Of a stretch of 64,000 bases of DNA, positions 37,840 through 46,743 are shown in pieces (position 1 is the first letter of the stretch; the number at the start of each line of letters is the position of its first letter). The position numbers and the translations under genes are program-made. The DNA lies in contig NC_019745.1 of NCBI RefSeq assembly GCF_000317555.1, positions 1-64,000 on the forward strand. Direction: 5' to 3'. Source of the stretch: Gloeocapsa sp. PCC 7428. Lineage in GTDB: Bacteria; Cyanobacteriota; Cyanobacteriia; Cyanobacteriales; Chroococcidiopsidaceae. The notes under the pieces were generated by a model, which made no database searches, was not told the origin of the DNA, and saw nothing but the letters and a program-made list of their open reading frames with translations.

Positions 37840-38034
37840 TTAAGCCCAGCTACCTCCTTCTAATCCCCAGTGATGCTTCAGCAGTTGCTTGTACGTTGCT
37901 TCGCGCATCACCATCTGTTGATAGAGCTTAACCAAGAAGTCTTTGGCTTGCTCGTGGCTCATGTTCTGTACTTGTGTTTCAAAGGAGCGGATACTGAACT
38001 GTTGTTCCAAAGAAAGTTCGATCGGCTGATCCAT
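37840..38034 (-). CDS. nblA: Phycobilisome degradation protein NblA
   Basis: 64-residue adaptor that brings phycobilisomes to Clp protease during nutrient starvation. The sequence PIELSLEQQFSIRSFETQVQ, then MSHEQAKDFLVKLYQQMVMR and YKQLLKHHWG, is diagnostic. I chose the ATG at 38034, 7 bases after GGAG; a TTG 12 bases upstream is less likely. The presence of nblA shows that the organism has phycobilisomes. It is normally induced by nitrogen or sulfur starvation, but I found no GTA-N8-TAC NtcA site upstream. Confidence 0.96.
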   Translation of the reverse strand: MDQPIELSLEQQFSIRSFETQVQNMSHEQAKDFLVKLYQQMVMREATYKQLLKHHWGLEGGSWA

Positions 38035-38386
38035 AGCTAACTCCAAACAAGATACTCAAGGTTACTAGTGACTCTTAAAGTAGGAGCAATTGTTGTACTC
38101 TCTACATTTAGGTCTATTTTTACAAAATATAACAAATAGTTGACAAGTTGCGCATACTCCCCGATGAATAGTTATTCTAATCAAAAGAAATAGCCTTAAC
38201 CTCGGTGAATTCCAGGAAGGCTCAAGTTAGTTTTATCAAGTTACAAAAAGTAAAAATGCTCAGATTGAACAACTGTTAAGTATATATACCTAAAACATTC
38301 TGAATTTCAGGAGAAAAACGATTAGCTACACTGATATTTGCCAAAAGACTGCGATCTTCAGGAGTATGGATACCGAACGAAAATCT
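38035..38386. promoter_or_regulatory. nblA upstream region
   Basis: About 350 AT-rich non-coding bases upstream of nblA on the minus strand, extending to the 3' end of the PP2C gene. It should contain the starvation-responsive promoter. Scanning by eye for the NtcA consensus found none, so control by NblR or another factor remains open. Confidence 0.4.
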
Positions 38387-39109
38387 TTACTCAAGTTCAA
38401 TGATCGCTACGGTGATATTATCATGCCCACCGCTTGCTAAGGCAGCTTTCAATAAGGCAGCCGTTGCTTTCTCGATCGCAGGGTTTGATTGAAGATGAAA
38501 AGCAATTTCTTCGTCAGCGAGTTCTTCTGTCAATCCATCTGAGCATAGCAGCAAGCGATCGCCACTTTGAACGTTGAGCGTTTGCAGGTCAATTTGATCT
38601 AGCTCCTCGCGACCCAAACAGCGCAACAGAATATGTCTCCAGGGATGCGCGCGGGCTTCTTCTTGCGTAATATCACCTTGGTGCAAAGCCATATTCACCC
38701 AAGTATGGTCTGCGGTGATTTGTTGTAGTGCTGCACCACGAAACAGATACAGGCGCGAATCACCAACGTGCGCGATCGCGGGCTGTTGGTCGCGAAAAAC
38801 GACAGCGACGGCGGTTGTTCCCATATCACCGCATTGCGGCTGTAATTGTTGTTCTCGAACAATCGCAAGATTAGCCTGCTTAAAAGCATTTTCTAATAAG
38901 ACTTTCGTTGCGAGATCGCTCTTCCAATGTTGCAATAGATAATCGCGAATAACTTGTGTTGCAATACGACTCGCCTCTTCGCCGCCTGTATGACCGCCCA
39001 TACCATCAGCGACAATAAAGAATCGCCCTTCCGGATCAATGTAGTAAGCATCCTGATTCGAGAAGCGTACCAACCCTGGGTTACTAAGACCCGTGAAGCG
39101 CAGTTTCAT
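38387..39109 (-). CDS. PP2C-type protein serine/threonine phosphatase
   Basis: 240-residue metal-dependent phosphatase. Motifs: NQDAYYIDPEGRFFIVADGM then GGH, AHVGDSRLYLFRG, LCSDGLTE and GGHDNITVAI, which supply the metal-binding aspartates. The ATG at 39109 gives MKLRFTG; a TTG upstream at 39130 overlaps the ABC1-kinase stop. It follows the ABC1 gene closely on the same strand and could oppose Ser/Thr kinases such as the one at 35855. Confidence 0.93.
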   Translation of the reverse strand: MKLRFTGLSNPGLVRFSNQDAYYIDPEGRFFIVADGMGGHTGGEEASRIATQVIRDYLLQHWKSDLATKVLLENAFKQANLAIVREQQLQPQCGDMGTTAVAVVFRDQQPAIAHVGDSRLYLFRGAALQQITADHTWVNMALHQGDITQEEARAHPWRHILLRCLGREELDQIDLQTLNVQSGDRLLLCSDGLTEELADEEIAFHLQSNPAIEKATAALLKAALASGGHDNITVAIIELE

Positions 39110-39126
39110 AGTTGCCTGAGAAAATA

Positions 39127-40863
39127 TCAATACATTCGGTCGTATCGGTCAAGGCGGATGAGCAGTCGAACAAGCGCTACCCCTACTACTGCGGCGATCG
39201 CCGCAGCAATGATTGCCAGCCATATATAATGATTGACGAATAATAGCGTAGCGGACAGGGTAAAAGCACTGATAATTATCGTGTAGTTTGTTCCTAATTG
39301 CAGGTTACTTTGCCGACGTAATAGCCGCTCGGTTTCGATTGAACGTACGCGCACGCGAATATCACCCCGTTCTAGCTTTTCTAGTGTATCCTCTAGACGT
39401 CTTGGCAGTCCGAAGGCAGTACTACCTACCTGTGCTGCTTGGCGACCTAATTCGTTCAGAAAGCTATTGCCTTCAATACCATTGCCGTTAGTCATAAGAT
39501 CCATCGCAAAAGGTCTAGCAACTTCCATAAAATTAAATTCTGGATCTAAGCCCTTACCGACACCCTCTAATGTTGAAAATGCCCGCATCACAAACGTAAA
39601 AGTTGCCGGAAAGCGAAAGGGCTGGTCGTAAGCAATTTCGTATAGATCGTCACTAATTGCCGCCACCGATTGATTCTCAAATGGCTTATCCATAAAGTGA
39701 TCGAGCATATACTGAATCGAGCGCCGTACAGGACCCATATCATCAGTGGGTGCCAGTGCTCCCAATGCTACTAAAGAATCCATCACTTGTTGTGCGTCTT
39801 TTTGGGCAATACCAAACAGCGTTTTCATGAGTTGTTCGCGCACGCCCGTTTTGATCTGCCCCATCATGCCGAAATCGTAGAAGATCAGCGATCCCTCTGG
39901 ACTGACCGCAATATTACCTGGATGGGGATCGGCATGAAAGAAACCATCATTGAGTAGCTGTTGTAAGTATGCTTCAGCACCTTGACGCGCTACCAATTTT
40001 CTGTCGATTCCTGCGGCTTCTAGTGCTTCATAGTGGCTAATCTTAATTCCAGGTACGTATTCTAGAGTCAGTACTCTGGAAGACGTGTAACGCCAATAAA
40101 CTCTGGGGACTTTTACCCAATCGTAAGCGCGAAAATTGCGCCGAAAAGTATCCGCATTCCGCCCTTCATTGATATACTCAATTTCCTCCCACAAAATGCG
40201 GCAGCACTCTTCATAAATTCCAATCCAATCGCGACCGCGCCCCCATTTAGGATGATTTTGGAAGTATTGCGTAATTCCTCGGAGAATTTTTAAATCAATT
40301 TCAAAAAGCTTGCGTAATCCTGGACGCTGTACCTTAACAACAACGATTTCGCCTGAGTGCAGTTGTGCTTTATGAACTTGACCTAAGCTCGCGGCGGCGA
40401 TCGGAATCGGTTCAAAACTTGTGAAGAGTTCAGGAAGTTTTTTGCCGAGTTCTTGCTCAATAATTGTTTCTACTTGCGCGTAACTAAAGGCGGGTACTTT
40501 GTCTTGCAGCTTAGCAAGTTCTTCGACGTATTCACTCGGAAACAAATCTGCACGCGTCGAAAATAGCTGACCTACCTTAATAAAAGTCGGTCCCAAGTCT
40601 AGCAGCTTATTGCGAATCCAAATAGCCTGGCGTTTGCGTCGCGCACTCCGCTTGGCGTCAGTAACTCCACCTGAATAACTCCATGATTTATTGTTGTACC
40701 AAAAACCAGCCAGCAATCGAATCACAAACAGCCAGATGTCAACAAAACGGCGTTTGCTTGAGTAATTTTCCCGATTCCAACGGTAGGACTTTTCTTTATA
40801 GCCCGTCTCCAGATTATTGGTATACCGTAGGGTTTTCACGGAGTCAGCAGGAAGAACAGACAC
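39127..40863 (-). CDS. ABC1/UbiB-family atypical kinase
   Basis: 578-residue AarF/ABC1K protein with KVGQLFSTRADLFP (KxGQ motif), the Ala-rich loop AAASLGQVHKA, VKVQRPG (Lys), NDGFFHADPHPGNI (catalytic loop) and FYDFGMMGQ (metal-binding Asp). Two hydrophobic helices near the C-terminus suggest membrane anchoring. Family members regulate prenylquinone metabolism and, in plastids, plastoglobules. The start is GTG with AGGA 8-9 bases upstream. Likely co-transcribed with the PP2C gene. Confidence 0.93.
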   Translation of the reverse strand: MSVLPADSVKTLRYTNNLETGYKEKSYRWNRENYSSKRRFVDIWLFVIRLLAGFWYNNKSWSYSGGVTDAKRSARRKRQAIWIRNKLLDLGPTFIKVGQLFSTRADLFPSEYVEELAKLQDKVPAFSYAQVETIIEQELGKKLPELFTSFEPIPIAAASLGQVHKAQLHSGEIVVVKVQRPGLRKLFEIDLKILRGITQYFQNHPKWGRGRDWIGIYEECCRILWEEIEYINEGRNADTFRRNFRAYDWVKVPRVYWRYTSSRVLTLEYVPGIKISHYEALEAAGIDRKLVARQGAEAYLQQLLNDGFFHADPHPGNIAVSPEGSLIFYDFGMMGQIKTGVREQLMKTLFGIAQKDAQQVMDSLVALGALAPTDDMGPVRRSIQYMLDHFMDKPFENQSVAAISDDLYEIAYDQPFRFPATFTFVMRAFSTLEGVGKGLDPEFNFMEVARPFAMDLMTNGNGIEGNSFLNELGRQAAQVGSTAFGLPRRLEDTLEKLERGDIRVRVRSIETERLLRRQSNLQLGTNYTIIISAFTLSATLLFVNHYIWLAIIAAAIAAVVGVALVRLLIRLDRYDRMY

Positions 40864-40985
40864 TCAATGTTCCTAAGTTTGTTTGCTAGAAATTCTTCAA
40901 ACGTTTACAGGGAATTTTTAGTCAAATTATGACTGAGATAAGCGTATTTTCGCCTCTACCCTGCGAGAGCTACAACTTTTTAGGT

Positions 40986-41321
40986 TTAGTTGCTTGTGCC
41001 AGAATTACTGCGATAACGCTGTATTTCTGTACGTAATAAGGCAATTTCGGCGCGGAGGTCGTCAATCATTGCCTGTGTATCTACAGGTTGGGTATCTGGG
41101 GTAACAATTGTCGTTGTCGTTCTACCTCTGGTGGTCATTTCCATTTCCCGATTAGCCCGTTCCATGACTTCATCCGAAAACTGGCGCATTTGTTCTCTGA
41201 GTTCGGCATCGAGTTTACCTAGTTCGCTGAGCGCGTCTGTTAAGGTATTTTCTAGCTGCTCGTTGAAAATTTCAGCAACGGCTCTACCGACAAAAAAAGC
41301 TTGGACAAAAGGATTACTCAT
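40986..41321 (-). CDS. Conserved cyanobacterial coiled-coil protein
   Basis: 111-residue protein: N-terminal FVQAFFVGRAVAEIF, an acidic helix (about 20-60) with ELGKLDAELREQMRQFSDEV, a Thr-rich linker (TTRGRTTTTIVTPDTQ) and a C-terminal helix IDDLRAEIALLRTEIQRYRS. No enzymatic motif. The pattern resembles small cyanobacterial and plastid proteins of unknown function, but I cannot name the family with certainty. It lies alone between the ABC1 kinase and the large nucleotidyltransferase gene. Confidence 0.72.
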   Translation of the reverse strand: MSNPFVQAFFVGRAVAEIFNEQLENTLTDALSELGKLDAELREQMRQFSDEVMERANREMEMTTRGRTTTTIVTPDTQPVDTQAMIDDLRAEIALLRTEIQRYRSNSGTSN

Positions 41322-41429
41322 AAATATTTTTTTACATGCATCCGCAAAAATTATAACTTGCCTGTCTGCTCTACTGCTGCGGAGTGTGAGGAATAGATCG
41401 TCTTAAACAATGATCAATAAACGATAAGC

Positions 41430-44189
41430 TTAGCTTATTTTTTGTTGTGGGTAGCGGTTTTTGACAAAGGCGATCGCCCACTTGCGGAGTTCTTCAGAAT
41501 TCGTACTGTGGTTAATCTTACCATCGAGCGTTGCGGCTAGTAACTCGTCTAAAATGATGCGGTACAGCGGTCCAGGTTTGTAACCCAAAGCTTTTAGGTC
41601 ATTGCCGTTCAATGGTGGCTCAATTAGCCTCCACGAGTTAAAATACTGCCAAATTAACCGTCTCACACGACGATTGGTGCGGATAGCGATTAAAATCAGC
41701 GTTGGTGTATCGTAGCGACGAAGTAACTGTACCACTTGACTGGGTTGCTGATAGGAAAGTAACAATTCCTCAATTTTGGTTTGTGCCTCGCTTAATGATG
41801 CAAGGCGTTTGATACTATCATCAGGAAGTTGTAAATTTGTCGCGACCTGCGCGCGGTATTCGGGTGATATGTGAGCCACGATCGCTTCGAGTCGCAGTAG
41901 CCAATGATGTAGATTTTGTTGCCAGTCAAGTTTTTGTTGTAAACAGCGTTCTAGCAAACGCAGTTGTCGCCACAATTCGCGATCGGGTTCTAAAGTTGGG
42001 TGGATACACTTGAGTGCGCCTAAATCAGAAAGAAGCTTCAACGCCCGCTTCCAATAAGGTGCTTCTAAGATATATTTCAGTTCGCCTTTAAGACGCGTAG
42101 ACAGTGCAGGCGTATCTCCTTGCACGCGGTTGTAAATACCACTAGCGATACAGTAGCGGATATAGCTTTCCGTTTCGGGTTCAATCGTAAAATCTAGCCG
42201 TACAGCAAACCGCACCGCCCGATAAATCCGCGTGGGATCTTCAATAAAACTGTTAGCGTGGAGAACACGAATTTGCTTGGCTTGAAGATCGAGAAACCCG
42301 CCAAAGAAATCTAATAACTCTCCGGCGCGGGGCGATGTTAGCCGAATTGCTAAAGCGTTGATCGTAAAGTCTCGCCGATACAAGTCTTGACGAATCGAAC
42401 TCGCTTCAACTTCGGGATTAGCTGCTGGGTAAGGATAAAACTCGGTTCTGGCTGTGGCAATATCTACCCATAAAGAATCAAAAACTGGGTCTTTGTGCCA
42501 TAAAAGTGCTGCGGTTTGAAACGCGCCGTGAACTTCTAAGCGGACATTGGGGTAAATTTGCTGTAATTCTTGGGCAAGTTGGACACCTGCACCGATACCA
42601 TTGTTGGCAACAGGACCATCTACAACTAAGTCAATATCAGTGAGAAGTGAAGAATTATGATTGAAGGTGCTTTTGTCTGAACCGTACTTGTCATGCCGAA
42701 AGTAGGTTAGCAGTAAGTCGCGTACTGCACCACCAACAAGATATAAATGCCAGCCGCGTTGCGAAGCGTGGGTTGCGGCTTTGATGAGTAATTCCCAGAG
42801 TTGCGGGGCTAAGCGATCGCGCAAAAGTTGATACGCGCCTTGTCGGTAGTTGGGTAAAATGCTATCCCTAGCCGTTTGTTCCCTGCTGGTTTCTTCTTGA
42901 TGAATTTCGCGCAGCACATCAGTACGCGTCACAATTCCCACTAGTTCACTGTTATCTAAAACGGGTAGCCGTCCAATGTCGTAAGTCACCATCAGTGACT
43001 CAATTTCGGGTAGTGTTGTTGTTGGAAGAATTGTTTTAAGATTCGTTTTCATGTATCCCTTAACAGGTGCATGACTAAAGCCATGATGCAGCGCAATATC
43101 AAGATCGCGGCGAGAAACAATACCAACAAGTTGACCGTCAGAATCAGCAACGCATAAGCCTGAATGCCCGTAGCGTAAAAGAATCCGCTGTGCCTCACCA
43201 ATCGTCGTTTCAGGGCGAATTGTGCGCACAGGTGAAGACATTAAATCGCGGGCGATCGGTGGCTGGGGAGTTTGTTTTTTTAGCTTGTTTAAGATTGCTG
43301 TCAAAGTTTGTTTGACATCGACACTGCGTAGCGAAATTGATGCGGCTTGCGAATGTCCGCCACCACCAAATTCTTGAAAAACTTCATTGAGGTTCGTTCC
43401 AGGAATTCGCGATCGCCCGATAATCGTCAAGCGTTCGTCGTCTATATGCTGTGCAGCTAAAATGAGTGCATCGCTTTCGGTAATTTCCATCAGCTGCGAA
43501 GCAAGGCTGGATAAGCCCATGACATAACCTGTGGTTTCTAACAGTACCCAAGCTATGTTGTAGCCGCTGATAACTTCGGTTTGCAGGTCGGCTAAAGCTG
43601 TTGTCAGTAATTCTTGTAACTCCGGTGATAATCCAGGATCGATATAATCGCGAATGACGCGTAAATTTGCCCCTTGGTTCATTAACCATGATAAGGCGAT
43701 CGCATCGCGGGCGGTTGCTTGGGCAAAAGTCAGCGATCCGGTATCAACATGAATCCCTAATGCCATCACTGTGGCTTCAATTGAGTTGACACTGATGTTG
43801 TGTTGTTGTAATTCTTCGACGACTAAAGTTGTCGCTGCGCCGACAGGTGCAATTTGAATTTGTGTCGCGGGAATATCCGTTGCAACATCTACGTGATGAT
43901 CGTATACGCGAATGGCTTCTAGTTGCGGTAAATTTAACCACTCGGCTGCTTTACCTAAGCGATCGCGCTTTTGTGTATCTACTACGACTAAAGAACGAAT
44001 TTGTTCGGGATGAACCGCACGGCGTTCAATTAACGGATACTCGTCGCGATGTAGCGCTAAAAAATCACGCACCGCCGGATGGCTACCACCTGTTAACACG
44101 ATTTTTGCCCCAGGAAGCAACCGCGCGACGCCGACAGCTGCACCCAGTGCGTCAAAATCTGCTGTTGTATGACACAAAATTAAGTCCAT
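41430..44189 (-). CDS. DHH-CBS-tRNA nucleotidyltransferase fusion
   Basis: 919-residue three-part protein. Residues about 1-310 form a DHH/DHHA1 phosphoesterase (HTTADFDALGAA, VVDTQKRDR, YDHHVD, GGGGHSQAAS). Two CBS domains follow (about 315-435), likely binding adenine nucleotides. The C-terminal half (about 465-910) is a class II polymerase head with LYLVGGAVRDLLL, TDIDLVVDG and RRDFTINALAIRL. This arrangement is known in cyanobacteria and Aquifex-type A-adding enzymes, so it may mature tRNA 3' ends. The role of the fused DHH domain is unclear. Confidence 0.9.
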   Translation of the reverse strand: MDLILCHTTADFDALGAAVGVARLLPGAKIVLTGGSHPAVRDFLALHRDEYPLIERRAVHPEQIRSLVVVDTQKRDRLGKAAEWLNLPQLEAIRVYDHHVDVATDIPATQIQIAPVGAATTLVVEELQQHNISVNSIEATVMALGIHVDTGSLTFAQATARDAIALSWLMNQGANLRVIRDYIDPGLSPELQELLTTALADLQTEVISGYNIAWVLLETTGYVMGLSSLASQLMEITESDALILAAQHIDDERLTIIGRSRIPGTNLNEVFQEFGGGGHSQAASISLRSVDVKQTLTAILNKLKKQTPQPPIARDLMSSPVRTIRPETTIGEAQRILLRYGHSGLCVADSDGQLVGIVSRRDLDIALHHGFSHAPVKGYMKTNLKTILPTTTLPEIESLMVTYDIGRLPVLDNSELVGIVTRTDVLREIHQEETSREQTARDSILPNYRQGAYQLLRDRLAPQLWELLIKAATHASQRGWHLYLVGGAVRDLLLTYFRHDKYGSDKSTFNHNSSLLTDIDLVVDGPVANNGIGAGVQLAQELQQIYPNVRLEVHGAFQTAALLWHKDPVFDSLWVDIATARTEFYPYPAANPEVEASSIRQDLYRRDFTINALAIRLTSPRAGELLDFFGGFLDLQAKQIRVLHANSFIEDPTRIYRAVRFAVRLDFTIEPETESYIRYCIASGIYNRVQGDTPALSTRLKGELKYILEAPYWKRALKLLSDLGALKCIHPTLEPDRELWRQLRLLERCLQQKLDWQQNLHHWLLRLEAIVAHISPEYRAQVATNLQLPDDSIKRLASLSEAQTKIEELLLSYQQPSQVVQLLRRYDTPTLILIAIRTNRRVRRLIWQYFNSWRLIEPPLNGNDLKALGYKPGPLYRIILDELLAATLDGKINHSTNSEELRKWAIAFVKNRYPQQKIS

Positions 44190-44200
44190 ATTTTATCAGA

Positions 44201-44222
44201 GGGGCAAGGCAGTACCTTGCCT
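44201..44222. repeat. Dispersed palindrome GGGGCAAGG..CCTTGCC, copy 4
   Basis: GGGGCAAGGCAGTACCTTGC followed by CT, 11 bases upstream of the nucleotidyltransferase start, followed by TAAGGGTCAGGG. Nearly identical to the copy inside anmK. Confidence 0.8.
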
Positions 44223-44287
44223 GTAAGGGTCAGGGAAAGAAGAATGATGAGGGCTTAAAATGTCCTAACAGTATTGACCACATTGCT

Positions 44288-44383
44288 ATGAATTCAAGCA
44301 GCGGGGCTACGATCTTATTGTCGTGCTTGGCAGTTGCTTTGATGTTACCTAAAGCGATCGCCTTTCTGATAGCGTACAAATAA
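44288..44383 (+). CDS. Possible 31-aa membrane peptide upstream of psbZ
   Basis: ATG-initiated frame for a peptide with one hydrophobic helix (ATILLSCLAVALMLPKAIAF). There is no ribosome site and no known match. It lies 75 bases before psbZ on the same strand. It could be real or chance. Confidence 0.25.
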   Translation: MNSSSGATILLSCLAVALMLPKAIAFLIAYK

Positions 44384-44458
44384 GGAATAATCAAAAGTAT
44401 AGTCAGCTTTACGCTCAACAATTTTGTTCACCTTGTTGCTGTTTTGGGAGAAGCACCA

Positions 44459-44650
44459 ATGCTCACAATTTTATTTCAAATTGCTTTAGTTGCTTTGGTT
44501 ATCATGTCATTTGCTATGCTAATTGGCGTTCCAGTTGCTTACGCTACGCCGCAAAACTGGGTTGAATCCAAAAAACTACTTTGGGTAGGTTCAATCGCTT
44601 GGATTGGTCTAGTCTTTTTAGTCGGCGCGCTCAACTTTCTCGTTGTTTAA
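44459..44650 (+). CDS. psbZ: Photosystem II protein PsbZ
   Basis: 63-residue two-helix thylakoid protein of the photosystem II core, near CP43, helping supercomplex stability. The sequence [20 protein letters not shown] and [12 protein letters not shown] are typical. I chose ATG 44459, 8 bases after GGGAG; a TTG 15 bases upstream overlaps that site. ribH follows on the same strand, an association seen in other cyanobacteria. Confidence 0.96.
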   Translation: MLTILFQIALVALVIMSFAMLIGVPVAYATPQNWVESKKLLWVGSIAWIGLVFLVGALNFLVV

Positions 44651-44803
44651 TCGTGCGGCAAGATTCTATTAGCAATATCAAGATACACTAGTACTCTGTG
44701 GGGGCAATGACTATATTGCCCCTATGTTGTCAAAGTAGCGTTGCACGAAGACAAAGCAGCAGATTTCATGAAGACATAAACGTATGAGATTTTAATTATA
44801 GTT

Positions 44804-45379
44804 ATGGCAGTTTTTGAGGGTACTTTTGCGCAAACTGAGCCATTACGCTTGGCAATAGTCATTGGGCGATTCAACGATTTAATTACGACTAAGTTACTGG
44901 AGGGATGCCAGGATTGCTTAAAACGTCATGGTGTTGACGTCAATCCGCATGGCAATCAAGTAGATTATGTTTGGGTTCCTGGAAGTTTTGAAGTTCCAGT
45001 CGTCGCGCACCAACTCGCACAATCGCGGCGCTATGATGCAATCATTTGTTTGGGGGCGGTGATTCGCGGGCAAACTCCACATTTTGATTACGTTGCTGGT
45101 GAAGTGGCTAAAGGAATCGCCGCCGCTGGCTTTCAAACCGGAGTTCCTGTTGTTTTTGGCATTTTGACGGCGGATACGATGCAGCAAGCGTTGGAAAGAG
45201 CAGGCATCAAAAGTAATAAAGGCTGGGATTACGCAATGAATGCCCTAGAAATGGGTAACTTGATGCGTCAACTGCACTCGCGACTCGAAGTCGAATCATA
45301 TCGAGATTCGCAACTACCTGTAGCCCTCAGAAGTGCGCAAGCGCCAGATGTCTCTGTTGCTCCCGAAGCAATGGGTTAG
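44804..45379 (+). CDS. ribH: 6,7-dimethyl-8-ribityllumazine synthase
   Basis: 191-residue enzyme for the penultimate step of riboflavin synthesis, condensing the pyrimidine intermediate with dihydroxybutanone phosphate. Motifs: [46 protein letters not shown] (catalytic His) and [17 protein letters not shown]. The C-terminal 30 residues after the core are a loose cyanobacterial extension. Confidence 0.96.
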   Translation: MAVFEGTFAQTEPLRLAIVIGRFNDLITTKLLEGCQDCLKRHGVDVNPHGNQVDYVWVPGSFEVPVVAHQLAQSRRYDAIICLGAVIRGQTPHFDYVAGEVAKGIAAAGFQTGVPVVFGILTADTMQQALERAGIKSNKGWDYAMNALEMGNLMRQLHSRLEVESYRDSQLPVALRSAQAPDVSVAPEAMG

Positions 45380-45474
45380 AAGTATTTGCTTAGCGATTAG
45401 CAATTAGCTGATCGCTCACAATGGGGGTTGACAAATTGCGGTTAACTTGCGAAGATAAGAATTGCACAAGTTTT

Positions 45475-45546
45475 GCGGGTATAGCTCAGTGGTAGAGCGT
45501 CACCTTGCCAAGGTGAATGTCGCGCGTTCGAATCGCGTTACCCGCT
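45475..45546 (+). tRNA. tRNA-Gly (GCC)
   Basis: Full cloverleaf: acceptor GCGGGTA/TACCCGC, D-arm GCTCAGTGGTAGAGC, anticodon stem TCACC/GGTGA with loop TTGCCAA (anticodon GCC), T-arm GCGCG-TTCGAAT-CGCGT, discriminator T. CCA is not encoded. It is the only intact tRNA gene I see in the window. A degenerate copy lies at 46483-46538. Confidence 0.97.
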
Positions 45547-45641
45547 TAAGTAGAAGACAAAATCATACTACCCTAGATATTTGTATTGAGAGGTTTAGCG
45601 ATCGCATCAAGCTGTAACGTAGTTTTTCTATGAGTATGATT

Positions 45642-46085
45642 TCACTCTTTTTTAACGACATAACTCTTTTGCAGAACTCTGACATGACGAATTAAGACTG
45701 CCAAAGGATTTATCCCCCGCGTCATTAGCCAAAGTATCCAGCAAATAGCTTTGCATGTGTTGAAGGCTGAGGTTCGAGTCAGCCATTCATGAAACGCGAC
45801 ACGGGCTTCATCGAGTAGCCCGTCATACTCTGGCACTATAGTTGAGTTGTGGAACACGGGTGAGTTAATTCCATGAATTCCGCTCACCTTAGATTTCCCC
45901 ATCTGAATTCTTTCTAGATAGGAAACTTCAATGTGGTACAAATCGTGATGACACAGGCAATAACCACGCAGCTTTACAACGCCATCTTCTACCTTTATAG
46001 GCTCTGTACTAATACAACCAAGTAATTTTTTGATCCGCCCTCCCACCTTCAATTGGCAAGGAGCAGGGATTATAACTAAAATCAT
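45642..46085 (-). CDS. Hypothetical protein (147 aa)
   Basis: A 147-residue frame with no recognised domain. It has three Cys/His pairs in GYCLCHHDLYHI that might bind metal, and a Trp-rich hydrophobic stretch (AICWILWLMTRGINPLAVLI). It lies between the intact tRNA-Gly and its decayed copy, in AT-rich DNA with almost no HIP1 sites, so it may be a remnant of acquired DNA. Coding status is uncertain. Confidence 0.35.
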   Translation of the reverse strand: MILVIIPAPCQLKVGGRIKKLLGCISTEPIKVEDGVVKLRGYCLCHHDLYHIEVSYLERIQMGKSKVSGIHGINSPVFHNSTIVPEYDGLLDEARVAFHEWLTRTSAFNTCKAICWILWLMTRGINPLAVLIRHVRVLQKSYVVKKE

Positions 46086-46176
46086 CTAATTACATACTCT
46101 GTTAGCTGCGAAGCTGTTGAAGTAGAAATCTTTACACAAAAACTCGTAAAAATCTCTTACCTTTAGATGATTATAG

Positions 46177-46203
46177 GAGAGCAATGCATTCTATCTTGCT
46201 CTC
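46177..46203. terminator. Hairpin GAGAGCAA/TTGCTCTC
   Basis: Perfect 8-bp stem with an 11-base loop in otherwise gene-free DNA. It is followed by TTAAGAC, and AATTTTG lies a few bases further on. It may terminate an unrecognised transcript. Confidence 0.4.
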
Positions 46204-46482
46204 TTAAGACAATTTTGTTTTTTGAATTCTGACGTTGGTCTTCAAAGCCTTACAGCCAGATACAGAAGCTGTGACTGGGTAGCACCCGCTTCTCAAGATC
46301 TGAAAGTAATACTGGCACGCGGAAAACGCGGAAATGATTGATGAAATGTTGAAAGGCATCAATCAAATGCGTTTGTGCATAGAAGTAAGCTTTTTGCTCG
46401 TTGACCAATATTCTACAATGCAGCGATCGCCAGAAAATTTAACTAATGTAAACTGCTACAAGCATAGACTTACGCAAGTTTT

Positions 46483-46538
46483 GCAGGTACGCCACCTTGT
46501 CTAGGTGAATGTTGCGCGCTTGAATCGCGTTACTTGCT
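46483..46538 (+). pseudogene. Decayed tRNA-Gly copy
   Basis: Aligns with the tRNA-Gly at 45475-45546 and with about 17 bases upstream of it (AGACTTACGCAAGTTTTGCA versus AGAATTGCACAAGTTTTGCG). The 16 bases of the D-arm (45482-45497 in the intact gene) are missing, and most remaining differences are transitions, including the anticodon GCC to GTC and acceptor CCC to CTT. It cannot fold as a working tRNA. Confidence 0.85.
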
Positions 46539-46743
46539 TTTAAAAATTTACACAATGTATTTATTGTAAGGCGCAGGCAAAAACTCATAGGATAGATCGT
46601 AGAGTTCGCCGTGAAGTATGACCATGGGGAAGTAAAGTAAAAAATAACAAAAGAAATCAAAAAGCTGACAAGGATAGTTGGTCATCTTGGATCGGATTTA
46701 GATACACTCGTGGAATAGCTACTTTTTGCTTCTACTAGTCGTT

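Larger units (their letters stand above)
46086..46725. other. Gene-poor stretch with tRNA relic
   Basis: 640 AT-rich bases. They include a hairpin at 46177-46203 and a degenerate tRNA-Gly at 46483-46538. No convincing coding frame; short minus-strand frames cross the relic and look spurious. Confidence 0.5.

Noticed and set aside
43829-44383. 184-codon plus-strand frame overlapping the start of the nucleotidyltransferase gene
   Set aside because: Mostly antisense to a conserved N-terminus. Only its last 31 codons, outside the gene, were kept as a low-confidence peptide.
46439-46660. Minus-strand frame of 73 codons across the tRNA relic
   Set aside because: It crosses the decayed tRNA and has no ribosome site or conserved feature.
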